Below, piece by piece: positions 18,129 through 26,976 of a stretch of DNA of 64,000 nucleotides (its first letter is position 1; the number at the start of each line of letters is the position of its first letter). Made by a program: the position numbers and the translations under genes. The stretch covers positions 124,001-188,000 of the forward strand of contig NZ_FNOS01000001.1 in the NCBI RefSeq assembly GCF_900107115.1, given 5' to 3'. This DNA comes from Salimicrobium album (GTDB lineage Bacteria > Bacillota > Bacilli > Bacillales > Halobacillaceae). The notes under the pieces were generated by a model. The model ran no database searches, was not told the DNA's origin, and was given only the letters and a program-made list of their open reading frames with translations.

Positions 18129-19289
18129 CTACTTCACAAATTCTACGATTTTTTGTGCACCGTCAGCCATGGAGTCTGCTGCTGTAATATTCAATCCGGA
18201 CTCGTCGAGAATCCTCTTACCTTCTTTTACGTTCGTACCTTCAAGACGGACAACGAGAGGCAATTCGAGGCCGACCTCTTTGGATGCTGCTACAATTCCT
18301 TCTGCAATTACGTCACACTTCATGATTCCTCCGAAAATGTTCACGAAGATTCCATTAACGTTTTCGTCGGAAAGAATCAGTTTGAAAGCTCCGGTAACTT
18401 TTTCTTTGCTGGCCCCTCCCCCTACGTCAAGGAAGTTAGCGGGCTCTCCGCCGTAGTGTTTGATGGTGTCCATAGTTGCCATGGCAAGGCCTGCGCCGTT
18501 GACCATACAACCGATGTTTCCATCAAGTGCAATATAACTCAGATCATATTTGGAAGCTTCGATTTCTTTCGGATCCTCTTCATCGAGGTCTCTGAGATCA
18601 GCGATATCCTTTTGACGGAAAAGAGCGTTGTCATCGAAGTTCAATTTGGAATCAAGTGCAAGAACTTCTCCCTCTCCTGTCGTTACCAGCGGGTTGATTT
18701 CCGCAATGGAGCAGTCTTTTTTCATAAATACGTCATATAGCCCAAGCATGAACTTGACCGCTTTTGAAAGAGACTCTTTCGGAATATTGATGTTAAAAGC
18801 CAGACGGCGTGCCTGAAAAGGTGTGAGGCCGACAACCGGATCGATGACTTCTTTGAAAATCTTCTCCGGTGTTTCTTCAGCTACCTGCTCGATTTCTGTT
18901 CCACCTTCTTCAGAGGCCATCATAGTGACCCGGCTCGTATTTCTGTCAAGCACAAGACCTACGTAATATTCATTTTTAATATCGCAGCCTTCTTCGATCA
19001 GTAAGCGCTTAACTTCTTTCCCTTCTGAACCGGTCTGATGCGTTACCAGAGTTTTCCCCAGCAGTTCCTCCGCATATGTACGTACGTCATCCAGACTTTT
19101 GGCGATTTTTACACCGCCGGCGTTTCCGCGTCCGCCTGCATGAATCTGCGCTTTGACGACGGTTACGTCAGTACCGAGTTTTTCTGCTGCTTCTACTGCC
19201 TCATCGACATTATATGCAACGTGTCCATTCGGTACGGCTACGCCGAAATCACGCATGATCTGTTTTCCCTGATACTCATGAATGTTCAT
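18129..19289 (-). CDS. sucC: Succinyl-CoA ligase, ADP-forming, beta subunit
   Basis: Nucleotide- and succinate-binding partner of SucD. The 386 residues start [17 protein letters not shown], typical of SucC, with an ATP-grasp fold ([20 protein letters not shown]), SCAEINPL-like [11 protein letters not shown], and the CoA-ligase domain with [18 protein letters not shown] and [18 protein letters not shown]. Normal length. It starts a two-gene operon with a promoter 36 nt upstream and a terminator after sucD. Confidence 0.98.
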   Translation of the reverse strand: MNIHEYQGKQIMRDFGVAVPNGHVAYNVDEAVEAAEKLGTDVTVVKAQIHAGGRGNAGGVKIAKSLDDVRTYAEELLGKTLVTHQTGSEGKEVKRLLIEEGCDIKNEYYVGLVLDRNTSRVTMMASEEGGTEIEQVAEETPEKIFKEVIDPVVGLTPFQARRLAFNINIPKESLSKAVKFMLGLYDVFMKKDCSIAEINPLVTTGEGEVLALDSKLNFDDNALFRQKDIADLRDLDEEDPKEIEASKYDLSYIALDGNIGCMVNGAGLAMATMDTIKHYGGEPANFLDVGGGASKEKVTGAFKLILSDENVNGIFVNIFGGIMKCDVIAEGIVAASKEVGLELPLVVRLEGTNVKEGKRILDESGLNITAADSMADGAQKIVEFVK

Positions 19290-19324
19290 GTTTCATCCTC
19301 CCATCAATTTCTACTGCATGTCTT

Positions 19325-19354
19325 ATTGTATAAAAGTTTAACTCCCATTGTCCA
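19325..19354 (-). promoter_or_regulatory. Sigma-A promoter for sucCD
   Basis: TGGACA (19349-19354) and TACAAT (19325-19330), each one mismatch from consensus, are 18 nt apart on the minus strand. The predicted leader before the sucC ATG is about 30 nt, and GGGAGG precedes the start. Confidence 0.55.
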
Positions 19355-19476
19355 CCGTTATACAAGCAATGACAAAAAAATTCAGACCACCGGCCTCTGC
19401 AGAAAGAAAGCGCATCCCTCCTCTTCCGGTGTTTTTGTACGATGAAATCAAAAAGCGCAGTTACTTTCCGCATAAG

Positions 19477-19508
19477 AAAAAAGAGCGGTTCAGTACCATT
19501 ACTGTAAC
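19477..19508 (-). terminator. Probable terminator downstream of ylqH
   Basis: On the minus strand GTTACAGTA/TACTGAAC form an 8-bp stem with one bulged A and an ATGG loop (19488-19508). A run of six T lies about 6 nt further on. It lies 23 nt beyond the ylqH stop and would isolate ylqG-ylqH from sucCD. Confidence 0.45.
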
Positions 19509-19530
19509 ACATGAAGCTCAATGACTTGTC

Positions 19531-19821
19531 CTACATGGAGTCTTTTCTATTTTTCATTTCCTTGTCAGACCGGTAAATGAATGCAAATACTTCCGCAACT
19601 GCCAGATATAACTCTTCAGGTATTTCTTCGTTGATATTTATTTCGGACAAAAGGCTGAGCAACGTAGGGTCTTCCTGCACCGGCACCCCTGCCTCCTGCG
19701 CATTTTCCAGAATCCTCTCGGCAATATACCCCTGCCCTTTTGCGGTGACGCGGGGAGCTCCACTCTTTTCTGAATCATAGCGGAGCGCCAGCGCTTCTTT
19801 TTTAATTTTATTTTCTCTCAT
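19531..19821 (-). CDS. ylqH: FlhB-like C-terminal domain protein (YlqH, FhlB/EscU-YscU-HrcU family)
   Basis: A 96-residue protein equivalent to the cytoplasmic C-terminal domain of FlhB. EALALRYDSEKSGAPRVTAKG, AERILENAQEAGVPVQEDP and LLSEININEEIPEELYLAVAEVFAFIY match FlhB-C. The autocleavage motif NPTH is absent: the domain begins downstream of the cleavage point. No membrane segment is present. In B. subtilis ylqH occupies the same place; stand-alone FlhB-C proteins can replace the FlhB cleaved fragment in some species (family knowledge), but the role here is unproven. Its ATG overlaps the ylqG end by 4 nt. Confidence 0.85.
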   Translation of the reverse strand: MRENKIKKEALALRYDSEKSGAPRVTAKGQGYIAERILENAQEAGVPVQEDPTLLSLLSEININEEIPEELYLAVAEVFAFIYRSDKEMKNRKDSM

Positions 19822-21776
19822 ATACGAAAATCCACTCCCTTTTCCTTCTTATGAAAGGAATTCGACTCTGCCGCGTCGTTCTGGCCACGATCCTGCTTTA
19901 TCTGCAGATCACCGAGTGAGTATCCGGCTTTATCCATTCCTTCCCTAAGGTCGTTCTTCAGCTCTTCGGCAATCCGGGGAAGCGCTTCTTCGCCGTTGTA
20001 AACGGTAACATATACTTTCCGATTTTGTACCTGCATGTCTATTACGGTCTCATTCAAGGACTGAAGGTCGAGATAGAAAAGAATGTGACAATTATCAGGG
20101 CTGATCGCCCCTGTTTCTGTTTTTTCACTTTCCAGAAGCACGTGTGCATCTTCGCGGGCCCCCAAAAGTTGACCCGGGAATTGCAGGGTAAGCTGAAGAG
20201 AGAGTGCACTGTCCTGTAAGGAGGTGAGCTGCATGGAATTGAACATCTGCAATAAATTTCTCGCTGTCTCCGCACGCTGCCCTCCGCTTTCCGTTATCAA
20301 CCGGACCAGGCTCGATTTAAGGGAGATGTCCGATGTGTTCCGGCTCTGGTTCAGAGTTGCTTCATCGTCCATTCCGCTCAGTTGCTGAAAAGCTTTCATC
20401 TGAAGGAGAATCCTTTCCTGAAGAGGTAAAGGTAGCTCCTTTTGGGATAAGATAGTCCATTCGCTCAACAGTTTCGCGAAATGGGGGGGCACCTGTCTGC
20501 TTACAGAACGCTCTACTGTCCTGATGGCTTCATTCATCACTGAAGACCGGTACTGCTCAGAAACGCTGCCGGGGCGCTTCTCCAGCAAATTAGCCACCTC
20601 ACGTGGAATTTGTTGGATTATCCTTCGGAAAGATGACTTTTCCTCTCCTGAAAGCTTTCCTGTCACCTTTTGGAAAACCCCCGCTGTTTCAAGTTTCCGG
20701 TGATTGGTGACGAAAGCTTCCAGCAGAGCCCGGGACGGAGGTTCTTCCGAATGGACTATTTTATTAAGCTGTTCTTTCCACCCCTTCATCTGCTGGAATT
20801 GCTTCGAAGAAACGTGAAGCTGGCCGTTGAACAGCTCCTGAATTTTACCGGCATTCTTCCCTGAAACCACTTCATGATTCCCGGAAGCATGGACGGCTGA
20901 TAAAGAATTTTTTCCTGAAATGGGAAGGAGTCTGTTCATGTCGCTGACGATATGGGGGGAAATCTGTTTCCCCGTCCCTGAGGCTATCGTACTTTTTCCG
21001 TCAGGCCCTCCCATTACGGAAAGCAGCACCTTCTTTTTAAACTGAGCGTATGTTTCAGTTTCCGGAAGGATTCCGGCCTGTTTAAAAAGCTGGAACGATT
21101 GCCGGCTGTTGCTTTGAACTTCCTGAAGCAGTTTCACCTGTGCGGCTTTCTCGAAACTGGCGTCTGCAGCGGGAGGCATTATGGAATTTACCAGCAGGGA
21201 TGCCCGGGACCCGGGTGAAAAAGGTGCACCTCCTTCTCCAAGGGCACGGAAGAGTTCACTTAGCTGGTGCTGTTTCCCTGCAGCTAAAGCTTGAAAAACC
21301 GGGGTTCTTATCGGAAGCTGTTTTTCAAACATATCTTTAATGACTGACATAGCCGGACCGGATTTTCCGTTTTGAAGAATGGTGACGGCCTGTCTCAGTT
21401 CCTGGGGAGTGAAAGGAATCTGTTTGTTTAACAGCGTTTTTATAAGCGCCATCGTTTGCCTGTTCGTCTTTATCCCCCGCTCATTCATCCACGTTTGCAA
21501 AGGGGTGTCCTTCCCTGCCCCTGTCTGTTCCGATACAACTTTCAATCGGACGGGGGTAGTGCGGGCATCCACCTGAAAAAGATACCTTCCTCCTTTGGTG
21601 AGAGAAGTTTCCAGACGGGCGTTTATCTGTTTTCGTCCAATGTCCACTACGGCACGATTTCCGGGTAAAAGGTCGATCACCCTCCCGTTAATCACTTTCC
21701 CGTTGTTCAGGGAGAGCGGGGCCTGTTTATGTATTTTTTGAATCGATTGGAACAAATTATCCATGATAGAACTCAT
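19818..21776 (-). CDS. ylqG: YlqG-like protein with FliK-like C-terminal region, function unknown
   Basis: A 652-residue soluble protein with no signal peptide or membrane segment. It begins with a short beta-rich module (KVINGRVIDLLPGNRAVVDIGRKQINARL), followed by a long helical, low-conservation Ser/Gln/Lys-rich middle. The final ~100 residues (LQFPGQLLGAREDAHVLL, LFYLDLQSLNETVIDMQVQN, KVYVTVYNGEEALPRI) have the beta-strand layout of the FliK hook domain. Together with coupled ylqH (FlhB-C-like), it resembles a FliK/FlhB pair placed away from the fla/che operon. It occupies the ylqG position between rnhB and ylqH in B. subtilis. Function is not established. Confidence 0.7.
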   Translation of the reverse strand: MSSIMDNLFQSIQKIHKQAPLSLNNGKVINGRVIDLLPGNRAVVDIGRKQINARLETSLTKGGRYLFQVDARTTPVRLKVVSEQTGAGKDTPLQTWMNERGIKTNRQTMALIKTLLNKQIPFTPQELRQAVTILQNGKSGPAMSVIKDMFEKQLPIRTPVFQALAAGKQHQLSELFRALGEGGAPFSPGSRASLLVNSIMPPAADASFEKAAQVKLLQEVQSNSRQSFQLFKQAGILPETETYAQFKKKVLLSVMGGPDGKSTIASGTGKQISPHIVSDMNRLLPISGKNSLSAVHASGNHEVVSGKNAGKIQELFNGQLHVSSKQFQQMKGWKEQLNKIVHSEEPPSRALLEAFVTNHRKLETAGVFQKVTGKLSGEEKSSFRRIIQQIPREVANLLEKRPGSVSEQYRSSVMNEAIRTVERSVSRQVPPHFAKLLSEWTILSQKELPLPLQERILLQMKAFQQLSGMDDEATLNQSRNTSDISLKSSLVRLITESGGQRAETARNLLQMFNSMQLTSLQDSALSLQLTLQFPGQLLGAREDAHVLLESEKTETGAISPDNCHILFYLDLQSLNETVIDMQVQNRKVYVTVYNGEEALPRIAEELKNDLREGMDKAGYSLGDLQIKQDRGQNDAAESNSFHKKEKGVDFRI

Positions 21777-21791
21777 CCCGTCTCTCCTCTC

Positions 21792-22550
21792 TCATTTTAT
21801 ACCGTCAGGAACAAAGCTTTTTCTGTGATAAGGGGTAATACCTTTTTCTTTTATAGCTTCCATATGTTCTTTCGTTCCGTATCCTTTGTTCTTCAGAAAG
21901 TTATATCCCGGGTACTTTTTATCCACTTCTTTCATAAAGCGGTCTCTCGTAACTTTAGCTATTACACTTGCAGCTGCAATCGATACGCTCCTTTCGTCTC
22001 CTTTGACGAACGACTCCTGTTTGATCGGCACCGGTACTTCCATTGCGTCCACTAATAGATGATCCGGTGTTTCCCGCATATTCAAAACAGCACGTTTCAT
22101 TGCGAGCTTCGTCGCCCTGTATATATTCCATTCATCTATTTCTTCGGCACTGGCCGCTCCGACACCCACATCAGCACGGGCCATAATTTCATTATAGAAG
22201 TGATCTTTGTCTCTCTCGGACAATTTTTTCGAGTCATCCAGTCCATAAAGTACAAAGGATTCCGGCAGACGCACAGCTCCAGCCATTACGGGGCCTGCTA
22301 TCGGTCCGCGGCCCGCTTCATCTATTCCTGCAACGTATGCGTGCCCGCGGTCCTTCGCATCTTCTTCGAGCCCGTTCATCCGGTCCCATTTGTCTTTTAA
22401 CTTAAGCTTTTTCTCTTCCTTTGTTCTTATCCGTTTCACGATTTGCTGGACACCTTTGCGCTCATCTCCATACAGTTCATGAAGATTTGCAAGGGTGAGC
22501 AGCCCTGTCTGTTCTTCTTCTTTTAACTTCTGAATAGACTTTTTTTCCAT
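21792..22550 (-). CDS. rnhB: Ribonuclease HII
   Basis: Endonuclease that removes ribonucleotides and RNA from RNA-DNA hybrids. The 252 residues contain the active-site signature VAGIDEAGRGPIAGPVM with the Asp-Glu pair, the third acidic residue in HLLVDAMEVP, and the VSIAAASVIAKVTRDRFM substrate-binding helix. It ends with YGTKEHMEAIKEKGITPYHRKSF. An N-terminal extension of ~70 residues before the catalytic core (VQQIVKRIRTKEEKKLKLKD) is typical of Bacillus RNase HII. It lies after rbgA and its terminator. Confidence 0.97.
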   Translation of the reverse strand: MEKKSIQKLKEEEQTGLLTLANLHELYGDERKGVQQIVKRIRTKEEKKLKLKDKWDRMNGLEEDAKDRGHAYVAGIDEAGRGPIAGPVMAGAVRLPESFVLYGLDDSKKLSERDKDHFYNEIMARADVGVGAASAEEIDEWNIYRATKLAMKRAVLNMRETPDHLLVDAMEVPVPIKQESFVKGDERSVSIAAASVIAKVTRDRFMKEVDKKYPGYNFLKNKGYGTKEHMEAIKEKGITPYHRKSFVPDGIK

Positions 22551-22623
22551 GACATTATCCCTTCCTTTCTTTTGTATCGGATGACCGGTATCTTTATAAA
22601 CTACGCCTTCTTTCGATCCCCAT

Positions 22624-22658
22624 AAAAAAACGCGTCACGGACTGAATCCATGCGCGTT
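22624..22658 (-). terminator. Rho-independent terminator at the rbgA 3' end
   Basis: Stem AACGCG-T-CA-C-GGA (22629-22641) with TCCATGCGCGTT (22647-22658) and loop CTGAA, followed on the minus strand by a run of seven T. The right arm overlaps the rbgA stop codon. Confidence 0.75.
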
Positions 22659-23496
22659 ACGGTCGTTCGAAGCTGATTCTGCCTATGCGGTTACTTCTCA
22701 GGTCCTGAATTATGATTTCAGCCACTTTTTCATAATCGACTACACCCCCGGCTTCAAGTGCTCCTCTTTTCTTTCCAATTTTATCGAACGCCTCTACCAC
22801 ATCTTCGAAGTCCGAAAATCCGAACCTCTCTTCAAGCTGTTCCGGGTAACGTTCTTTTAAATGATTCAAAATAAAGATGGCTACTTCATCCTGGGGCAGA
22901 ATCTGATCTTTGATGGTTCCGATGGCGGCTAGACGGAAGCCGGTCACTTCCTCTTCGAATTTCGGCCAGAGAATACCCGGGGTATCCAGCAGTTCAAACT
23001 CGTTCTTGACTTTAATCCACTGCTGTTTTTTAGTAACTCCCGGCTTATCTCCGGTTTCCGCTTTTTTCTTATGAGCCAGGCGGTTAATGAGGGAAGATTT
23101 ACCTACGTTCGGTATACCTACGATCATCGCCCTGGGATTCCTAGGATTGACCCCTTTGGCCCTTTGTTTCTCCAGTTTTTCTTCGGTTATCTGCCTTGAA
23201 GCTTCAGCGATTTTTTGTATATTTTTAGGATTGTTTACATCTACAGCCACAGCATGGGAAAACGTTGAATCGAAGTAGTCGATCCATTCCTTCGTCACGC
23301 CGGGATCGGCCAGATCCTTCTTCATCATTACGACAAGTTTCGGTTTATCCTGGATTTCTTCCTGCAACATGGGATTCTGCGATGAAAGAGGGGCTCTTGC
23401 ATCCACCAGTTCGATGACGAAATCCACAAGTTTGAGGTTCTCCTTCACTTCACGTCTGGCTTTGGCCATGTGACCCGGATACCACTGTATACTCAT
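22657..23496 (-). CDS. rbgA: Ribosome biogenesis GTPase RbgA (YlqF)
   Basis: Circularly permuted GTPase needed for late 50S subunit assembly. It begins SIQWYPGHMAKARREVKENL, with the motif order G4-G5-G1-G2-G3 typical of the family. G1 is GIPNVGKSSLINRL, G3 is DTPGILWPKFE, and the C-terminal ANTAR-like domain ends RSNRIGRISFERP. The G4 motif, NKAD in B. subtilis RbgA, reads MKKD here (VVMMKKDLADP, near residue 57): the guanine-contacting Asn is Met. The reading is clean in the DNA (ATGATGAAGAAGGAT). Length 279 is normal. It follows lepB by 13 nt. Confidence 0.95.
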   Translation of the reverse strand: MSIQWYPGHMAKARREVKENLKLVDFVIELVDARAPLSSQNPMLQEEIQDKPKLVVMMKKDLADPGVTKEWIDYFDSTFSHAVAVDVNNPKNIQKIAEASRQITEEKLEKQRAKGVNPRNPRAMIVGIPNVGKSSLINRLAHKKKAETGDKPGVTKKQQWIKVKNEFELLDTPGILWPKFEEEVTGFRLAAIGTIKDQILPQDEVAIFILNHLKERYPEQLEERFGFSDFEDVVEAFDKIGKKRGALEAGGVVDYEKVAEIIIQDLRSNRIGRISFERP

Positions 23497-23509
23497 TTGT
23501 CTGCCTCCT

Positions 23510-24058
23510 TTAGTCCAGCCACTGAATACGCCCGGGAGGCCAGTAAGAAATGACCGCTTCTCCTACGACTTTGTCCAGGGAGAGCATGCCGAATGCACGG
23601 CTGTCCGTAGAGTTTTGCCTGTTGTCTCCGAGAACGAGTACGGAATCTTCCGGCACTTCTTCAAAATTCCCTTCGAGCTGCTCCAGTGTGAAGTCCCTTG
23701 TATAGTTCATGTTGTCCCCCATGGACGCCACCTCGTTTTCGAGAAACGGTTCTTTAACCGGTTCCCCGTCTATCAGAAGCTGATCATCTTCTACCGCTAC
23801 GTGTTCTCCCGGGAGCCCGATAACCCTTTTAATATAATCACGTTCTTCGGTGGCATGGAAAACTATAATATCAAAACGATGCGGTGAGCCGATGGTATAG
23901 TTCAGTTTGCTCACTATCAGATGATCCCCATTATGTAAATTAGGAAGCATGGAAGGTCCTTCCACAATTACCGGAGTAAACAGAAAGAAGCGCACAAAAA
24001 TAGCAAGTAAAGCTGCGACCGTTAAAGCTTTTACCCAATCAATAATCTGTTTTTTCAT
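23510..24058 (-). CDS. lepB: Signal peptidase I
   Basis: Membrane-bound type I signal peptidase that removes Sec/Tat signal peptides outside the membrane. It has a single N-terminal membrane helix (WVKALTVAALLAIFVRFFLF), the nucleophile Ser in EGPSMLP and general-base Lys in RDYIKRVIGLPG. The C-terminal box is GDNRQNSTDSRAFG. From ATG 24058 (AAGGTG at 6 nt) the length is ~182 residues, as for Sip proteins. B. subtilis has no sip gene between rplS and ylqF, though related genera do. Confidence 0.95.
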   Translation of the reverse strand: MKKQIIDWVKALTVAALLAIFVRFFLFTPVIVEGPSMLPNLHNGDHLIVSKLNYTIGSPHRFDIIVFHATEERDYIKRVIGLPGEHVAVEDDQLLIDGEPVKEPFLENEVASMGDNMNYTRDFTLEQLEGNFEEVPEDSVLVLGDNRQNSTDSRAFGMLSLDKVVGEAVISYWPPGRIQWLD

Positions 24059-24172
24059 TTCAGACACCTTCTTCAAAAATCTATAATGCATGGCAAAGTC
24101 CTGGCAGGTATCCAGCCGGGAATTCTTCCAAGTTCACAGGTAGGGGTAATCGAATGGTTTCTGTCCAGTTAG

Positions 24173-24204
24173 AAAAAAGGAGCTTGACGGTGCAAGCTCC
24201 TTTT
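24173..24204 (-). terminator. Rho-independent terminator of rplS
   Basis: AAAAGGAGCTTG (24175-24186) pairs perfectly with CAAGCTCCTTTT (24193-24204) around ACGGTG; the minus-strand transcript ends in six U. It lies 5 nt beyond the rplS stop. Confidence 0.92.
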
Positions 24205-24209
24205 CCCTA

Positions 24210-24554
24210 TTAGATAATTTCTTTAATACGCGCTGCTTTCCCGCGTAGATTACGTAGATAATAAAGCTTAGCCTGACGTACTTTACCACGACGGGTACGT
24301 TCGATTTTTGCGACTCTAGGGCTATGAAGCGGGAAGGTACGTTCCACGCCTACACCGTAGGAAACTTTACGTACAGTGAATGTTTCACTGATTCCTCCGT
24401 TTTGACGCTTAATGACGACCCCTTCGAATACCTGGATACGCTCACGAGTCCCCTCAACAACTTTCACGTGTACTTTAAGAGTATCTCCTGCACGGAAAGT
24501 CGGATGATCGGTACGAAGCTGATCTTTAGTGATTTCATGAAGTAGTTCCTGCAT
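24210..24554 (-). CDS. rplS: 50S ribosomal protein L19
   Basis: Large-subunit protein at the 30S-50S interface. The 114 residues start [20 protein letters not shown] and include [21 protein letters not shown] and [21 protein letters not shown], the L19 core, ending with [26 protein letters not shown] 24554 has AAGGAG about 11 nt upstream; the open frame extends 18 residues further without conservation. It has its own promoter and terminator between trmD and lepB. Confidence 0.98.
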   Translation of the reverse strand: MQELLHEITKDQLRTDHPTFRAGDTLKVHVKVVEGTRERIQVFEGVVIKRQNGGISETFTVRKVSYGVGVERTFPLHSPRVAKIERTRRGKVRQAKLYYLRNLRGKAARIKEII

Positions 24555-24641
24555 TGTTTTCACTCTCCTTTTAACTAATGCTCTTCCCTCTATGAGTGAG
24601 CGGAACATCGTTTCTTTGCTTAAACCGAATGTTTAAACACA
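24555..24641 (-). promoter_or_regulatory. rplS 5' leader, candidate L19 autoregulatory leader
   Basis: An 87-nt untranslated region lies between the predicted start point and the rplS ATG. Near its 5' end TTAAAC-ATTCG-GTTTAA can form a 6-bp hairpin. Firmicute rplS genes are known to carry an L19-leader RNA, but I cannot confirm the consensus by eye. Confidence 0.35.
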
Positions 24642-24647
24642 ACGTTT

Positions 24648-24676
24648 AATATAGCATAATTCCTCTTGAGGTACAA
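24648..24676 (-). promoter_or_regulatory. Probable sigma-A promoter for rplS
   Basis: TATATT (24648-24653) lies 17 nt downstream of TTGTAC (24671-24676) on the minus strand, just past the trmD stop. The -10 is one mismatch from consensus; the -35 is weak. Confidence 0.45.
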
Positions 24677-24683
24677 GGGTTTA

Positions 24684-25408
<725 letters not shown>

Positions 25409-25409
<1 letters not shown>

Positions 25410-25927
25410 CAGTCCAACAGCCCTTCCATCGGTTCAATTATGATCGTTTTTTTCGACACGTCCACCTGTACCACTACCTCTTCGATATAAGGGATGAGTG
25501 CATCTCCTTCTTCTTTCCTGTCGATCACCCATACGTCATTGGCCCCCGGGGTCATAATCTCTTTCACTTCCCCGACATAATGCCCTGCGGTCGTGTATAC
25601 GTGACAGCCGATGATTTCATGAAAATAGTATTCCTCCGCTCCGAGAGGGGTCGTATCTTCTTTATGAATCATCAGTATACCGTTTTTTAACGGCTCCACT
25701 TCATTGATAGTAGGGTAGCCCTGGAACTTCAGCAGGTCGAATCCCTTGTGAATACGGTGGGCTTCCACTATCAATCTGGTCACCTCTCCGGTTCCTCCTG
25801 GGGACCAGTAAAGAATGTTTCCTTCCCGGAAACGTTCCTCAAAATCCGTGATTCTTTTTATTTTCACTTCCCCTTTAATTCCGTGTGTATTAATAATCCG
25901 CCCTACATTAAGATACTCTGTCTCCAT
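25409..25927 (-). CDS. rimM: 16S rRNA processing protein RimM
   Basis: Ribosome maturation factor that binds S19 and helps fold the 30S head. The 172 residues have the N-terminal RimM beta-barrel ([20 protein letters not shown] ... [21 protein letters not shown]) and a C-terminal PRC-barrel ([38 protein letters not shown]). It begins right after the ylqD stop with no spacer and overlaps trmD, so ylqD-rimM-trmD are coupled. Confidence 0.97.
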
Positions 25928-26317
25928 TTATTCATCCCTCACTCGCTTTACATGTCCGTCTTCGATTACAATTTCCCTCTCCTTCACCGTCTGCCACTTC
26001 ATTCCTTCTAAGACCTCCACTACGCTCTCGACCTCATCAATCGTCAGCTCGTAGAATTCGGGCAGAAGCTGCATCTGTTCCATGTGATAGTGAATACCTT
26101 CTATTTCGGCTTTTCTCTTTCTTATCTCTTTATTGAGGCGGTCATCGATGTTGGAAGGAAGGGATCCATGCTTCTTTTCCATTTTCTTCCGCTCAAAATG
26201 GAACTGTTCGACTTCTCTTTCCAAATCACTTTCTCTTGTCTCCCATTTTTTTATCTGGGCTTCTCTTTCTTTCTCCGTAAGAACCACTTTAACCGGAACT
26301 TTCTTAATGATTTTCAA
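25928..26317 (-). CDS. ylqD: YlqD family protein, function unknown
   Basis: A soluble protein of about 129 residues: a short beta-containing start (KIIKKVPVKVVLTEKER), a long charged coiled coil (residues ~15-75), and a C-terminal YELTIDEVESVVEVLEGMKWQTVKEREIVIEDG-type small domain (quoted residues split: YELTIDEVESVVEVLEG, then MKWQTVKEREIVIEDG). The TTG at 26317 has AGAGGTG 5 nt upstream and gives the N-terminus usual for YlqD; the upstream 36 codons look non-conserved. It lies between khpA and rimM as in B. subtilis. No function is known to me. Confidence 0.85.
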   Translation of the reverse strand: MKIIKKVPVKVVLTEKEREAQIKKWETRESDLEREVEQFHFERKKMEKKHGSLPSNIDDRLNKEIRKRKAEIEGIHYHMEQMQLLPEFYELTIDEVESVVEVLEGMKWQTVKEREIVIEDGHVKRVRDE

Positions 26318-26343
26318 GGAAGCACCTCTTTTCGGATGCAAAA

Positions 26344-26367
26344 AGAGGGAAAGGCCTATGTCCCTCT
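26344..26367 (-). terminator. Weak terminator or attenuator between khpA and ylqD
   Basis: AGAGGGA (26344-26350) pairs with TCCCTCT (26361-26367) around a 10-nt loop; the minus strand continues TTTTGC. It lies 8 nt beyond the khpA stop and may only partly terminate. Confidence 0.4.
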
Positions 26368-26375
26368 CCCTCTTC

Positions 26376-26603
26376 TTACATAATATCAACATAAACCTTC
26401 CTGGTTTTGTCTCTATTAGCCGCATATACGACTGTACGGATCGATTTTGCTACACGTCCGTTTTTACCGATTACACGCCCCACGTCATCCTGATGTACTA
26501 TAACGTGATAGACTGCCTTGTCCGGCTCTTCTTTCACATCAATGTTCAGATATTCAGGATATTCAATGAGTGGGGTGATCATCGTTTCAAGTAATTCTTT
26601 CAT
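26376..26603 (-). CDS. khpA: KH-domain RNA-binding protein KhpA (YlqC)
   Basis: Small single-KH protein of 75 residues that in other Firmicutes forms a dimer with KhpB and affects RNA stability and cell elongation (family knowledge). The KH fold is visible: YHVIVHQDDVGRVIGKNGRVAKSIRTVVYA, with the GKNG loop at about residues 44-47 (sequence given in parts: VIGKNGRVAKSIRTV). It follows rpsP by 15 nt, the usual partner. Confidence 0.94.
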   Translation of the reverse strand: MKELLETMITPLIEYPEYLNIDVKEEPDKAVYHVIVHQDDVGRVIGKNGRVAKSIRTVVYAANRDKTRKVYVDIM

Positions 26604-26618
26604 GTAATCACACTACTT

Positions 26619-26891
26619 TTACTTTTTGTTTTTCTTCTCGTGGAACTGTTTCATAATACCTTCTTTGGAGAAAAGGTTACGAACCGTGTCGCTAGGCTGA
26701 GCACCGTCACTCATCCACTGCATAGCTTTCTCCGCGTCGATGTCGACTGCAATCGGGTTAGCTACAGGGTTGTATGTTCCGATCTGCTCAATGATACGAC
26801 CGTCACGTGGAGCACGGGCGTCAGCTACTACTACACGATAGAAAGGGTTACGTTTTGCACCCATACGTTTCAAACGAATTTTTACTGCCAT
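26619..26891 (-). CDS. rpsP: 30S ribosomal protein S16
   Basis: Small-subunit assembly protein. The 90 residues start [19 protein letters not shown] and contain [39 protein letters not shown] and [15 protein letters not shown]-type (here [15 protein letters not shown]). The ATG has GGAGGTG upstream, and a near-consensus promoter precedes the gene, which leads rpsP-khpA(-ylqD-rimM-trmD). Confidence 0.98.
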   Translation of the reverse strand: MAVKIRLKRMGAKRNPFYRVVVADARAPRDGRIIEQIGTYNPVANPIAVDIDAEKAMQWMSDGAQPSDTVRNLFSKEGIMKQFHEKKNKK

Positions 26892-26936
26892 ATTTGTTGC
26901 ACCTCCGAATTAATTTAATGACTCATACAGATAGAA

Positions 26937-26965
26937 ATTGTAGCAGAAGTTATAAACTGTGTAAA
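26937..26965 (-). promoter_or_regulatory. Sigma-A promoter for rpsP operon
   Basis: TTTACA (26960-26965) and TACAAT (26937-26942), each one mismatch from consensus, are exactly 17 nt apart on the minus strand, between ffh and rpsP. Confidence 0.75.
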
Positions 26966-26976
26966 GTATTTTTCCA

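Noticed and set aside
17622-18740. 372-codon plus-strand open frame antisense to sucD/sucC
   Set aside because: Both real genes are intact opposite it; the translation has no recognisable domain and no start signals.
19276-19521. 81-codon minus-strand frame upstream of sucC
   Set aside because: Overlaps the sucC start, its promoter and the ylqH terminator; no ribosome site and no similarity recognised.
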